This document shows, one piece after another, positions 1 to 11,262 of a DNA stretch of 64,000 nucleotides (positions are counted from its first letter, which is position 1; each line of letters opens with the position of its first letter). Made by a program: the position numbers and the translations under genes. The stretch comes from Pyrenula massariospora (lineage: Eukaryota; Ascomycota; Eurotiomycetes; Pyrenulales; Pyrenulaceae), in contig JAGFMI010000012.1 in assembly GCA_021030905.1 (NCBI GenBank), forward strand, positions 1 to 64,000, written 5' to 3'. Under the pieces are notes generated by a model. The model saw only the letters and a program-made list of their open reading frames with translations. It had not been told where the DNA came from and did no database searches.

Positions 1-77
<77 letters not shown>
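1..77. repeat. (TAT)n trinucleotide microsatellite
   Basis: An uninterrupted TAT/ATT repeat of about 25 units opens the window and runs into the A+T-rich transposon block. It begins at base 1, so its true length is not known. Confidence 0.95.
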
Positions 78-741
78 GCTTAATAACTGAATTACTTATT
101 ATTAAATTTACTTTATATTTTAAAAAAAAAACAAAATATTTAATAATAAACACGTATTATTTATAATAAAATTATTTAAAGAAAGAGTCTATAAATAATT
201 TAAATTTTAAATAAGGAATTACCTGTCAGTCAAAATAAAGAAATTTTTTTAATATATTTAAAAGTATTATAATATAAATATTTGAAAATTTTAATATCTT
301 TTTAATAAAATGGAATAAATATTTAAAAATTTAAATATTTAAAAAATGCCGGAAAAATATTACAGTAAATTTAATAAATTTATTTTATAATTAAATATTA
401 GTAGAATTTGAATAAAATTAATTTCTTTTATAACAATATTTAAAAAAGGTCTAAAGAATAATATTAAAAATAAGTTTATATATTTAGCAATAAATTTAAA
501 GTATTTAAAAAAATTAATTAAAAAGGTATATATTCAGATGACCGATTAAAAAAATAATAAATTAAAAAAATTCTATAATTGACATTATACAGAACATTAA
601 TAGATATTTAAAGAAATCTTTAAAATTTTGAATATTTTTATATATAGGAAAAAAAAACTTAATTTAAATATAATATAAATTAATAGTATAAAAAAGAAGC
701 TATAAAGAAAGAAGGATATAAGTAAAAGTATAGTTAAAAAC

Positions 742-783
742 TGCTATTTATACAATAAAGCGGACTATATAACTTAAAATTAT
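742..783 (+). pseudogene. gag zinc-knuckle relic (CX2CX4HX4C)
   Basis: Codons read C-Y-L-Y-N-K-A-D-Y-I-T-stop-N-Y. Against CX2CX4HX4C, the first Cys is kept, and the second Cys, the His and the last Cys have each become Tyr (TGC/TGT or CAT to TAC/TAT). All of these are transitions of the RIP kind. The same spacing appears at 9,680-9,721 and 16,133-16,174. Confidence 0.6.
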
Positions 784-2829
784 AAAAATAAATTAATATA
801 AAAGCTTGATATGGTATATAGAATAAATATTTTAAAAATTATAAATATATCTAAAAAATTCTTAGAAATTGAGAAAGAAGACAATAAGAAGTTTTAGAAA
901 ATACCTTTAAAAGAAACCGAGACCGATAAAAAAATCTAATTTTAGAAAAACTTATTTTTATATAAATATTTTATAGAAAAAAATAATCTATAAAAAGATT
1001 TACTATAATAATATATATATAATAAAATATAAAAAGGAATTATTTATATTATTTATATAATAAATAAAATAATATTTACTTTTTGAATAAAGCAGATACT
1101 TTTAATCAGAAAATATTAATTAAAAGATTAAAGATTATATTTATTTAATAAATATAAAATATATTAATTATAAAAGTAAATATATAGTATCTAAAAAATA
1201 AAATATCAATATTTAATAAAAAAATAAGAAAACAAAAAAGTTTATTTATATTAATAATATTTTGAAATAGAATATAATAAATAAAAATAAAAAATTATAT
1301 GATATTTAATACGATAAATTTAAAAATTAAATAATTAATAATTAATAATTAATAATATTAGGAAAGTAAGCGTCTAGGATTATTAAATTATAAAAATTTA
1401 TTTTAAATAAATATTATATTAAAAGGCACATTTTTATTAAAAGTATAAGAGTGTATTTTAAATACGTTATTTAATCAATTTTTATAAAACATGTTTGAAT
1501 TTTAAAAAAATTATAAAAACTTATAAAATCTATTTTTAAAAAATTGAAAATTTAATATGATAAGGGATAAAAAATATATAAGAAATAATATACTATTTCT
1601 ATATAATTAAATCTATATACTAAAAATATAAAAAAAAGTATCTATTAATGTTTTTTAATAATAAAATTCTTTAAAAACGCCGAAATTAAGATTAGAAAAA
1701 AAATTTAAAAAATAAAAGATGAATCTTTTAATTTATAAATTAAAAAAGAGATATTAATATTATCACTTTAAAATAAATAATTGATATAAAAAATATCTAT
1801 ACTATATAAAAAAATTATATTTTAAAAAAAGAGGATAAAAATTTTAATGAATTTAAGAATTACAGAAAATATGATATTTTAATTTTATATAGAAAACATA
1901 AAAATATAAATTAAAATAAATTTAAAAATATAATATATTAACCTTTAAAGAAAATGAATTAAAAATATAAAAAAAATACTAATTAAAATACAGCTACTAC
2001 AGTATATAATAAATAATTATAAAAAACATATTTAAATATCATGACAATGATGATTATTAATTAAACAATTTTTAATATATTATAATTAAAAAGATATAAT
2101 AAAATAATTAATTAGTAGAAAATTTTTTAATTTAATAAATATCATTAAATAATTATATAAAAATCTATATGATATTATAATATATTAATAAATAAAAAAA
2201 TTAATTAAAAAATTGTAATAATATTTCTCTTTTAAAAATAGACGGTTTTATAAAATAGAAATTGATTTTTTTGATTATTTAAAATTAAAAAAATTATATT
2301 AGGAGTCTGATAAAGAAGAGGTTTTATAATTAAAATTATAAAATAATAATTGCTATACTATTATATATTGAAATAAGATTTTTAAATAATAATTTAGAAT
2401 CTGCAGGTAGTATTATTAATACAATTAAATATGTTAAAATTAAGAAAAGGAAATATTTACTTTAAGAAAGATGGGAAAGAAATAAAGGTATTAAAATATT
2501 ATTTTAGAGAAAAGGTATAATAACCCGCAATTAATAGAAGAAATTTTAAATATTATTTAAAGTCTTTTAAACTTATATAACTTTAAATGATAAAAAAAAA
2601 TTTAAGCTGTTTAAAAGGATTAAATACTTTGAATAGATTAAATATTTTAAATTATATATGTTCGCCGCCTCTGTTTCTAAGAAAGAAATTTATTTAATTT
2701 ATTATAGTTAATTTCCTAATTAGTTATAAGAGTACTGAATTATTTTTATATTTCTTTATAGATATTTCTTATTTTAGTGATTTAATCATTCCTTTAAAAT
2801 TAATTTATTTAAATATGATTCTGTTTCAG

Positions 2830-3274
2830 TATTACATAGATATCACTAAATAACTGATAATACTTATATAGATTAATTCTTAAAAGATAACTTAAAATTA
2901 AATTAAAAAGGAATACTTATAAAAAAATTACAAAAATAGTTTAATATTTTTATAATTAATTAAATATTTAACTATTTAAATTAAATATTTAACTATTTAA
3001 ATTAAATATTTAACTATTTAAATTAAATATTTAACTATTTAAATTAAATATATCTTTTATTCTATTTAAAAAAATAAAATTAATTTTTATATATTTTTCT
3101 TTTAAATTATATAAATAGCTAAATAGAGAAATTTTTTAAATAAAAGCTATTTAATAATAATATTTTTTTTTTTAGATTATATAAATTATTTATTATGTAA
3201 TTCAGAGTTAATTTTATACTATTTTTTTAAAATTATAAATATTATAAAGATATTTAAAAAGAGTATTTATAATA
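2830..3274 (-). repeat. LTR of a RIP-mutated Gypsy copy (expanded)
   Basis: It aligns along its length with the LTR at 16,978-17,333 and with the split LTR 4,256-4,288 plus 10,913-11,262. The TG start has become TA and the CA end has become TA through transitions. At 445 bp it is longer than its relatives, partly because a 21-bp unit has been amplified inside it (2,961-3,050). Strand is given by the neighbouring interior, which matches the 3' end of the minus-strand elements. Confidence 0.65.
2961..3050. repeat. 21-bp tandem repeat, about four copies, inside an LTR
   Basis: The unit TAAATATTTAACTATTTAAAT starts at 2,961, 2,982, 3,003 and 3,024, with a partial copy at 3,045. The homologous LTRs at 4,289, 10,530 and 16,978 have one copy at the same place, so the array is a local expansion. 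Confidence 0.85.
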
Positions 3275-4255
3275 TTTATTTTTTCTTTATTAAATTTTAA
3301 TTTTAAAAATTAATTGTAGTTATATTTAAGTAAGAGTTCGATCGACTTATATTTAAATAATAATATTTATTTTTTTTGTTAAAAAATTTCGTCTTTTTTA
3401 ATAAATTAAATATAATAATTTTATTATTAAATTTTTTTATTAGTATTATATTTAAATCGATTAATTTTATTTTATTATTATTTTTTAAATTTATAAAATA
3501 TTTATAGTATATTTATCGCGGTAAATTTTATATATTTATATTATAAAAATTTATAGATTATATTTTAAATATTTTTTTATTATAAATAAATTAAATAAAA
3601 AGAAAAGATTAAAAAATAATTAATAATAAAACTTTGAAAACGTCGTATTAAAATTTAATATTTAAAAAAAAATTTTTAATTGGCGCAGCGCCGTATATAA
3701 ATTTAATTTAAATATTTAATTAAATAATTAATAATGAAAAATAATAAATAAATTATTAATAATAACTTATTAAAAAATAAATAAATTAATATTATTATAA
3801 AATAAAAAATTTAAAAGTTCGCCGCCTTAAATATTAGTTAAATTAATAATTTATTAAATAATTCGAATGACGCAGTAATGATATTTAATTTTATTAATAA
3901 TATTATTATATTAATAATTAATAGTTAATTAAATATAATAATAATTTCTATATATTTTTAAAATAAAATAATTTTTTTATTTAATAAAATAATTTTAACC
4001 GTTTTATTTTAAAATTTATTTTATTTTATATATATTTTTTTTCTAAATTTTATATTTAAATATTTTTAAATTAAAAATTTTAAATATATTAATTTTAAAA
4101 GTTTAATATTAAATATAAAATATATTTTTATATTATTAAATAAATTTAATTTATAATTTGCGGATCCTTTAATTTATTTAATTTTAAAAGATTTTATTTA
4201 GCGGTAATTTAATTTTTTGTTTAGTTATAACATTTTTAAATTTTTTGTAGAAAGG
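3275..4255 (-). mobile_element. 3' interior fragment of a Gypsy copy, cut by a younger insertion
   Basis: It follows the LTR at 2,830-3,274 and aligns in the same direction with 11,263-12,230. Its last 300 bases also align with 5,280-5,570. It ends at TTTTTTGTAGAAAGG (4,241-4,255), where the LTR of another copy starts. The matching stretch continues uninterrupted at about 12,230 in the other element. No protein can be read. Confidence 0.6.
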
Positions 4256-4288
4256 TGTTACGTAAATACTATTAGATGATCGGTAATG
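4256..4288 (-). repeat. Host LTR, left piece (split by the nested element)
   Basis: These 33 bases match the first 33 of the LTR at 16,978 apart from transitions. The rest of this LTR resumes after the nested element at 10,913. Confidence 0.7.
4284..4288. repeat. Target-site duplication TAATG, left copy
   Basis: TAATG directly precedes the TGTT start of the nested element. The same five bases follow its AACA end at 10,913-10,917. A 5-bp duplication is typical of Gypsy-type integrases. Confidence 0.85.
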
Positions 4289-4671
4289 TGTTATATAAAT
4301 ACTTCTGAATTACCGAAAGGTATTTATATAAATTGGTTCTTAAAGGATAACTTAAAGTTAAATTAAAAAAGAAATATTTATAAAAAGATCATAAAGGTAG
4401 TTCAATATTTTTATAACTAACTAAGTGTTTAGCTATTTAAATTAAATATATTTTTATCCCAGAAAAAAAGGCGAAGTTGATTCCTATATATTTAAATTTA
4501 ATTAGTGATGTTTTTTGGGCCGCCTATTAAACATTTCTTTATAATTTTAAAGATAATTAGAGGTGTTTGCAGGAATCACTTCTGATTATTCCTGTTTGCT
4601 GTTATGTGACCATTTTTGGGTGTCCTTCCTTATAAGTAACAATTAATGTGCCTTGCTTAATGGCCGCAACA
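4289..4671 (-). repeat. 3' LTR of the nested element (383 bp)
   Basis: It aligns without length change with 10,530-10,912. Differences are mostly C/T and G/A. It ends GGCCGCAACA at 4,671. Its left half is similar to the LTRs of the older copies and its right half differs, so it marks a subfamily. Confidence 0.85.
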
Positions 4672-4892
4672 TTATCCTCTCTTTTTATAGAAATGTTTTT
4701 GTTTACGACTATATTTAAACCGGTTTGGTGTTTTATCCCATTTTTGGTTCTGTAAATATATATTATGTTTTTACATGTCGTTAAATCAACTAATTGCTGT
4801 AAAAAGCTTATAGTCTGTTTTTCCTTTGTCTTTTTTTCTGCTATAATTTTCTGTAAACAGTGTATAATGGATAGTGTTTTTTGTATTACCAT
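4602..4892 (-). pseudogene. Residual open frame at the 3' end of the nested element
   Basis: A 96-codon Lys/Ile/Asn-rich open stretch runs from the interior of the element into its 3' LTR. Its place after pol suggests a remnant of the end of pol or of a further ORF, but no family motif is visible. It may simply be a stop-poor frame. Confidence 0.25.
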
Positions 4893-7266
4893 AAAAAGTT
4901 TATCAAAGTGTTTAAACTATATTAAAAAAAATGTAGATATAATAAGGGTGTTTTTGTAAATGTATTTAATAACATCGTTCAATAACGGCAGTAATTACAG
5001 TATTTTATCTCCGAGGGTTATTAATATATTATATAACTGGTTAAAAAGTTTATATTTATTTAATTAAAATAAATAGATATGGAGGAAAAACTAAAAAATT
5101 TAAATTGTCGGCAAAACAAAATAATTATTTAGAAGGTAAAAGCAGTTACTGCCCTCAACAATCTGGTTAATATTTTTGTATTGGTTTAATAAAATAATCT
5201 TTTCCTTCACACTGTTAATATTTTAAAATTGCCTTTTTGCAGTTAATTAAATTTTTTAAAAATTTCTAAATGTTTTTAGATGTAGGGTATCCTTTTCATT
5301 TAATTAAATATTTTTAACTACATTTTTCCAAAATTTTTTTTAACTTTATATATATCTTTTTTTTGGATTTTATAATAAAATATTTTCTAAATTGGGGTAT
5401 CGAAATATACTGATTTTAAAAATTTAATATTAAATACAGAGTATATTTGTGCATTATTCAATAATTTCAATTTATAAATTGCTGGTTTTTTATTTTATTT
5501 AATTTTAAAAGGTTTAATCTATTAATAATCCATTTTTTTATTTAGTTGTAAAATTTTTAAATTTTTTGTAGAGAAATAAACCTTATTCTCCTTCTTCAAT
5601 TGAGGATTTTTTTTTAAATTTGTTCCATTTTGTTGGTGTAAATTTTTCTGAATTTATTTAATTTTTTGTATGGCTGTTTCTACAGTTTTTTTTTATAAAA
5701 AATTTTTTGAAAAATGTAGATGTTTTTCAAAATTTGTTTAATATAGAGAATGTTTTGTTATATTATTTCTTTAATTGTTATAATATAATTGTGCTATTAA
5801 TAGCTGTTTTTTTTAATTATCTATATTTATGGAAAGGTAATATCGCAACCAGTTTTTTAGTGTTTGGTTTGTCCTTTCTGTTTATCCATTTATTTATGGG
5901 TGAAAAGCTGTGGATATGTCTAACCTGATACCATTGATTCTATAAGAACCTCCATCATCTGTAGTGCAATGTAATTTTTTTTGAACGGTTCGAAGATTGT
6001 GTACTTGGTATATCTGTTTACTATTACCATAATTAAATTATAGCCATTTAATAATAGTAATTTAGTAATGAAGTCAATTTTAATACTTTCCCATAGTTCT
6101 ATAGATTATTTCTATATTGTTATTAATGTATAAAGAGATTTACTGGTTTTGTTTTTTTAATATAAAATGCACTGTACAATGTATTTTTTTATTTATTGTT
6201 TTATTTTTAATATTTAGTAAATTCTTTGTATTATTTCAGTAATATTATTAATTTCTGAATGTCTATATATAAATAAATTGTGGTATTGCTGTATAATATC
6301 TTCTATTAATTTTTTTGGTATTATAAGCTTTGTTTTTTTATTTTTTTTGTTAAAGTTTTGGAGTTTTTATTTTTTATTATTTTTCTATATGATAATATTA
6401 ACAATTTGATTTAAACTGAAATTTTCATCTAAATTTTTTTTCAGTATGAATTACTTAATGATTTTTTTTATTATATAATTTTTTTTTTAGTTAAATGTGT
6501 CTGTTTAACTATTTTTTTTTTTTGATTAATAATATATTTTAAATTTATATTATCCTAAAAGTTCTAATTATTTGATTTGCTTTTTATTTAATTATTTTGT
6601 AGTTGTAAATGTAATTAAATTTTTGTGGTCTATAAATATATTAAATTATAAAACACTTTCTGTATATATTTGTTAGTGTTTAAATGTTGTTATTATTACT
6701 AGCAATTTTTTGTTGTAAATATTGTAATTTTGTTCTACTGAAATTAATTTTTTTAAATAATATGTTATCAAATATCATTTTTTGTTTTGTAGCTGTATTA
6801 AATATATTTTTATAGCTAAATTTAATATATTTATTTCAATTTGGCCTAATTGATTTACTTTAAATATAATTAATACTAAAACTTCTACATAGAATTGTAT
6901 CAGTTAATTAAATACTTTTTGCTGCTTCAAACTTTATTTATATTTATGGTTTTTTTTAACTAATTTAATTAATAGTTCTGTCTTATAAAAATACTTTTTA
7001 ATGAATTGTTAATTAAAATTGCAGAATTTAAGAAAGATTTATATTTTAGTTACCGTTGTTAATTTTGGTTATTTTTTAATAGCCTTACTTTTTTTAGGAT
7101 TAATATATATACTATTTCTTTTTATAATGTATTTTAAAAATTTAATCTCAGTTTTATGGAATTTATACTTTTTGAATTTCAATTATAGCTTTACGCTAAT
7201 TAGTTTTTGTAAAATTTATTTAATTTGCTTCTTATATATTTAAAGATTTTTAAAATAAATAAAAAT

Positions 7267-7302
7267 GTTATCCAGATAAATAATAATAAAATTATCCAGA
7301 AA
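7267..7302 (-). pseudogene. Reverse-transcriptase YLDD-motif relic (nested element)
   Basis: The minus-strand codons read FLDNFIIIYLDN. Gypsy reverse transcriptases typically have FLDxFVxVYLDD here, so the second Asp of both LDD-like pairs has become Asn (GAT/GAC to AAT/AAC). The polymerase is inactive by this change alone. Confidence 0.75.
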
Positions 7303-9679
7303 GGGTTTTAATAAATTATTTATTAATATTTAGTAAATAATTAATATATTAGTAAACCTGAACAGTATTACTTAATATTTGTAATATTTATATTTTGTTT
7401 TAAAAGTTGTTTTTTATTCTTCCCCTTTTTTTATATATATAAAGTTGTAAACTTTTTATTGATCCAATTTTATAAAGTATTTTACTTTTTATAACCTATC
7501 TTTTATTTCCGCGATGTTAAGTAATAAATATTTATTTTTAATAGTAATCTTGTTAAGTTTTTAATAGTTTATATATAGTTATAATTTTTTATTTTATTTT
7601 TTAAATACAAATAGAATTAATAAATTTATAAATAATTCAGATTTTTTGATGAACCTTTTTTTCAGATTATTTTAAATATAGTTGCGTAAAATACTAAATT
7701 TTTTTTTAGATAATCTATATATAGATTTAAACATAAATTTCTTTTTTAATTATAGCTTAATTTTGTGATCCCATAATTGATATTTTGATAGTGTATTTGC
7801 GTCTACTTTTTCTTTAAATAATTTACTTTATATAGTGTATTTTTAAATTACTATTAAAGTTGTATGTTTTTTTAATACTTCATTTTTATTACAACCTTTT
7901 TTTTTTAAATTGCTGAAAAAAATTGACCTTTATTTCACAAAACCGTTTAGTTTTAAAAGGGGGGCCTCCTGGGATGTTCCCTTATTGTTTTCCTTATTTA
8001 TTAATACATTATAGTATTATACAGGTTTTTACATGGTTATATAACTATACTTATTAAATTTGAACTTTTTTGTTTACCAATTTATATCCAAATTATACTT
8101 CTATAACCATAATATATTAAAAATTATTTAGTTAATTGCCATAATTATGACATCTAAATATATTGTTTTTATATAATTATTTATTTTGTATTGCAATGGT
8201 TTTATTTCAGTTAATATTTTTTGTGTTTTTAATTCATTTTTTTCAGCAGTTAATATATTGTATATTTTAATTTTTTTTTTTGTCGGAATTTCTAACTTGT
8301 CTATATATTTTTAAAATATAATATTTGTTGTAACTTTAGAGTTAATTAAAATTTTTATTCTTTATTTGTAAAAAATAATTTTCTTTTTTATAGTATATAT
8401 ATTTTTAATATTTACTATTTACTTTGGGGTTATAATATGAATTTCTCCTTTCCGGCCCGTAAATTAGAAGGTTTATTTTTTGCCTCTTCGAAGTTTTTTT
8501 TATTTAAATTTTCAGATTTTTCTCACAGTTTATATTTTTAAAAATATTTTTATATATTTACACTGTATTTCTAGTATAAAAGTTTATTTATATAAATATG
8601 CTATAATAACTAAATATATTTATTGTCAATTTAATTTCTTTATTTTTCTTTGTGTTAAATTCAGAAATTATCAAAAAATAAATCCTAAATATGTTTATCC
8701 TTCAGGTAATTTTTATATAAATTAATAAAACAGTAAATTCAAAGCATTTCTATATATTTTGTTTTTGAATGTGCCTTTTAATATATTGCTTATTCTATAT
8801 AGGTTTTTATAATTTGGTAATACTAAATATTTAATTTAGGTATTGCTTTTAACATTAATTATTGTAATATAATCCTTTAAATCCACAATGTTAGTTTTTA
8901 TATTTTTTTTTATTTTTGTCGGTTCAAGGTAGCAAAAAAATATTATTATTATAAATATACTGTATTATTTTGTTGTTTTGTTGTTAGATATTTATCCCTA
9001 ATTTTCCTGACTTTATATATAATCTTTTAAGGTTAATAAGCTTTGTATTTATCAGATAAATATAACTTTTAGTCTTCCAGCCAATATTTTTAAAGTTATT
9101 TTTGTTTAATGGCTTGTATTTTTTGGTTTAAAATTTTTATTTCTCCTGGAAAGTAAATATTAATTTTTTTATTGTGTAGGTAGTGTAGGTATTTTTTATC
9201 CTTATACTCTTTTTATATTTTTATATATATATTTTTTTGTAGTGTGGTTTTTCAAATTTTTTTTACTCGGTTTAGTAAAATATATATTTTTTATACACAT
9301 ATTTATTTTAATGAGTTTCTTTATAAAAAATATTTTATTTATTAAGACATAGATTTTTTTTATATCATTTTAAAATAATTAAACAATATTTATTTTCTGT
9401 GTATATTTTTTATTTTTTATTATGTTGTTTAAATAAATCAGCTTTTTTTTTTACCTTTTTTAATTATATAGTTTTATTATCCTTTAATACTGTATAGTTG
9501 TACAGTAATAATTCCTTTTAAATCCAAATTTTTTTATCAGTGAACCGGCTTGGTATATTTCAATTTTTTTTTTCAGGATTTATTTTATTTTTAGTTTTTA
9601 TTAACTTTTTAAATATTTATACAATTTTTAAAATATTTATTTAATAAACTATATTGAATTTATATACCGATTTATTTTA

Positions 9680-9721
9680 GCAGTTTCGGGCTATATAGCC
9701 TTTCCTTCTATATAAATAGCA
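9680..9721 (-). pseudogene. gag zinc-knuckle relic (nested element)
   Basis: Codons read CYLYRRKGYIARNC, which fits CX2CX4HX4C with the second Cys and the His changed to Tyr. A short open frame at 10,239-10,430 on the same strand lies where the start of gag should be. Confidence 0.7.
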
Positions 9722-10529
9722 GTTTTTTACCATATTTTTACTTATACTTTTTTTTTTGGTGGTTTTTTTTCCATATTATCAATTTATATTATATTTAAAT
9801 TAAAAATTTTTACTCCCTGCACATAAAAATATTTGAATTTTTGAAAAATTCCTTTAAATATTTACCAATATTCTGCATTGTGTTGGTTATAAAATTATTT
9901 TAATTTGCAATTCCTTAACTGATTATTTAAATATATTGTTTTTTTTATCAGGTTTTTTAATAAAAATAAATTTATTTTTATTCACATAAATTTATTTTTA
10001 ATGTTATTTTTTAGCCTAATTTTAAATATTGTTATAAGAGCTTCATTTTTTTATTTCAATTTTACAGAAATTTTTTTAAAACATTAAATATATTTTGCCG
10101 TAAAATATATTTATTTTATTTATTATATAGCTCTATCAATGTTTTTTTTAATATTTGTTACTTTAAATACCTTTTTTATTTTTCCCTGAAAGACAATAAA
10201 ATTTTTAAAAACTTTAACAGCAACAACTTTAAAGTTGTTTAAATTTTTTCCTCTTTTAGCTTTAACTGATAAATAGTTTTATATTTATAGTTTAAACTAT
10301 TTATAAGCCCTTCCTTAAAATAATCCTGCTGTAAATATAACATATTTATTAATAGCGACTTTGTTACCTTAAAACTTAAAATAAATTTGGCATTGGGCGA
10401 ACCAGTTGTTAAACTTTTAATAATTTTCATCGTACTTGTCGGACAAAAATTTTTTTACCTCCTTAGTACCTGTAAAATTAGTTAAAAATTTTCCTTAACC
10501 TAAATAAACTATTTTTAAAATATTCAAAA

Positions 10530-10912
10530 TGTTATATAAATATTTTTAAATTACTGAAAGATATTTATATAGATTAATTCTTAAAAAATAACTTAAAGTT
10601 AAATCAAAAAAGGAATATTTATAAAAAGATTACAAAAATAATTCAATATTTTTATAACTAATTAAATATTTAGCTATTTAAATTAAATATACCTTCATCC
10701 CAAAAAAAAAAATGAAATTAATTCCTATATATCCGGATTTAATTAGTAGTGTTTTCCGGGCCGCTTACTAAACATTTCTTTATAATTTTAAAAATAATTA
10801 AAGGTGTTTGCGGAAATTACTTCTAATTATTCCTGTTTGTTGTTATATGATTATCTTTGAATATTCTTCTTTATAAGTAACGATTGGTGTGCCTTACTTA
10901 GTGGCCGCAACA
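10530..10912 (-). repeat. 5' LTR of the nested element (383 bp)
   Basis: Direct repeat of 4,289-4,671, ending GGCCGCAACA at 10,912. It is followed by the TAATG duplication at 10,913-10,917 and then by the rest of the host LTR. Confidence 0.85.
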
Positions 10913-11262
10913 TAATGTTCGCGCGGGTAGGTTTTTAAAAAATAACTTAAAATTAAGTTAAAAAGGAATATTTATGAAGAGATTATAAGAATAATTTAAT
11001 ATTTTCGTAATTAATTAAATATTTAATTATTTAAATTAAATATATTTTTATTTTATCTAAAAAAACGAAGTTAATTTTTATGTATTTATTTTTTAAATTA
11101 TATAAATAACTAAATAGAAAAGTTTTTTAAATAAAAACTATTTAATAGCGCTATTTTTTTTTAAATTATATAAATTATTTATTATATAATTCGAAGTTAA
11201 TTTATATTATTTTTTTAAAACTATAAATATTGTAAATATAGTTATAAATAGTATTTATAATA
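10913..11262 (-). repeat. Host LTR, right piece, with TAATG duplication at its start
   Basis: After TAATG the sequence resumes the host LTR where it broke off at 4,288. It aligns with 2,860-3,274 and 17,011-17,333. The last bases GTATTTATAATA correspond to GTATCCATAACA of the right LTR, with C changed to T. The short GC patch near 10,918 (TTCGCGCGGG) has escaped mutation. Confidence 0.7.

Larger units (their letters stand above)
1..2829 (+). mobile_element. Degenerate Gypsy-type LTR retrotransposon fragment, plus orientation
   Basis: Overwhelmingly A+T sequence with no open frame. It is a transposon relic because a decayed gag zinc knuckle can be read in plus sense at 742-783. Similar knuckles occur in the two better-preserved elements to the right, on the opposite strand. 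The fragment lacks a recognisable 5' LTR and stops where another copy's LTR starts at 2,830. It is too short to reach the position where reverse transcriptase would lie, judging from the 2.4-kb knuckle-to-RT spacing in the 4,289-10,912 element. The changes (Cys and His codons turned into TAT, a stop codon inside the motif) fit RIP. The boundary at 2,829 is an inference. Confidence 0.6.
4289..10912 (-). mobile_element. Nested Gypsy-type LTR retrotransposon, 6,624 bp, RIP-degraded
   Basis: Two directly repeated LTRs of the same length (383 bp; 4,289-4,671 and 10,530-10,912) begin TGTT and end AACA, with a TAATG duplication outside each. On the minus strand the order is LTR, gag zinc knuckle (9,680-9,721), reverse transcriptase (7,267-7,302), LTR, as expected for an autonomous Gypsy element. 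It keeps more G and C than its host: its RT core reads YLDN and its knuckle keeps two of three Cys codons. It is therefore younger or less mutated. All frames are broken, so it cannot move by itself. No clear tRNA primer-binding site was seen beside the 5' LTR. Confidence 0.85.
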
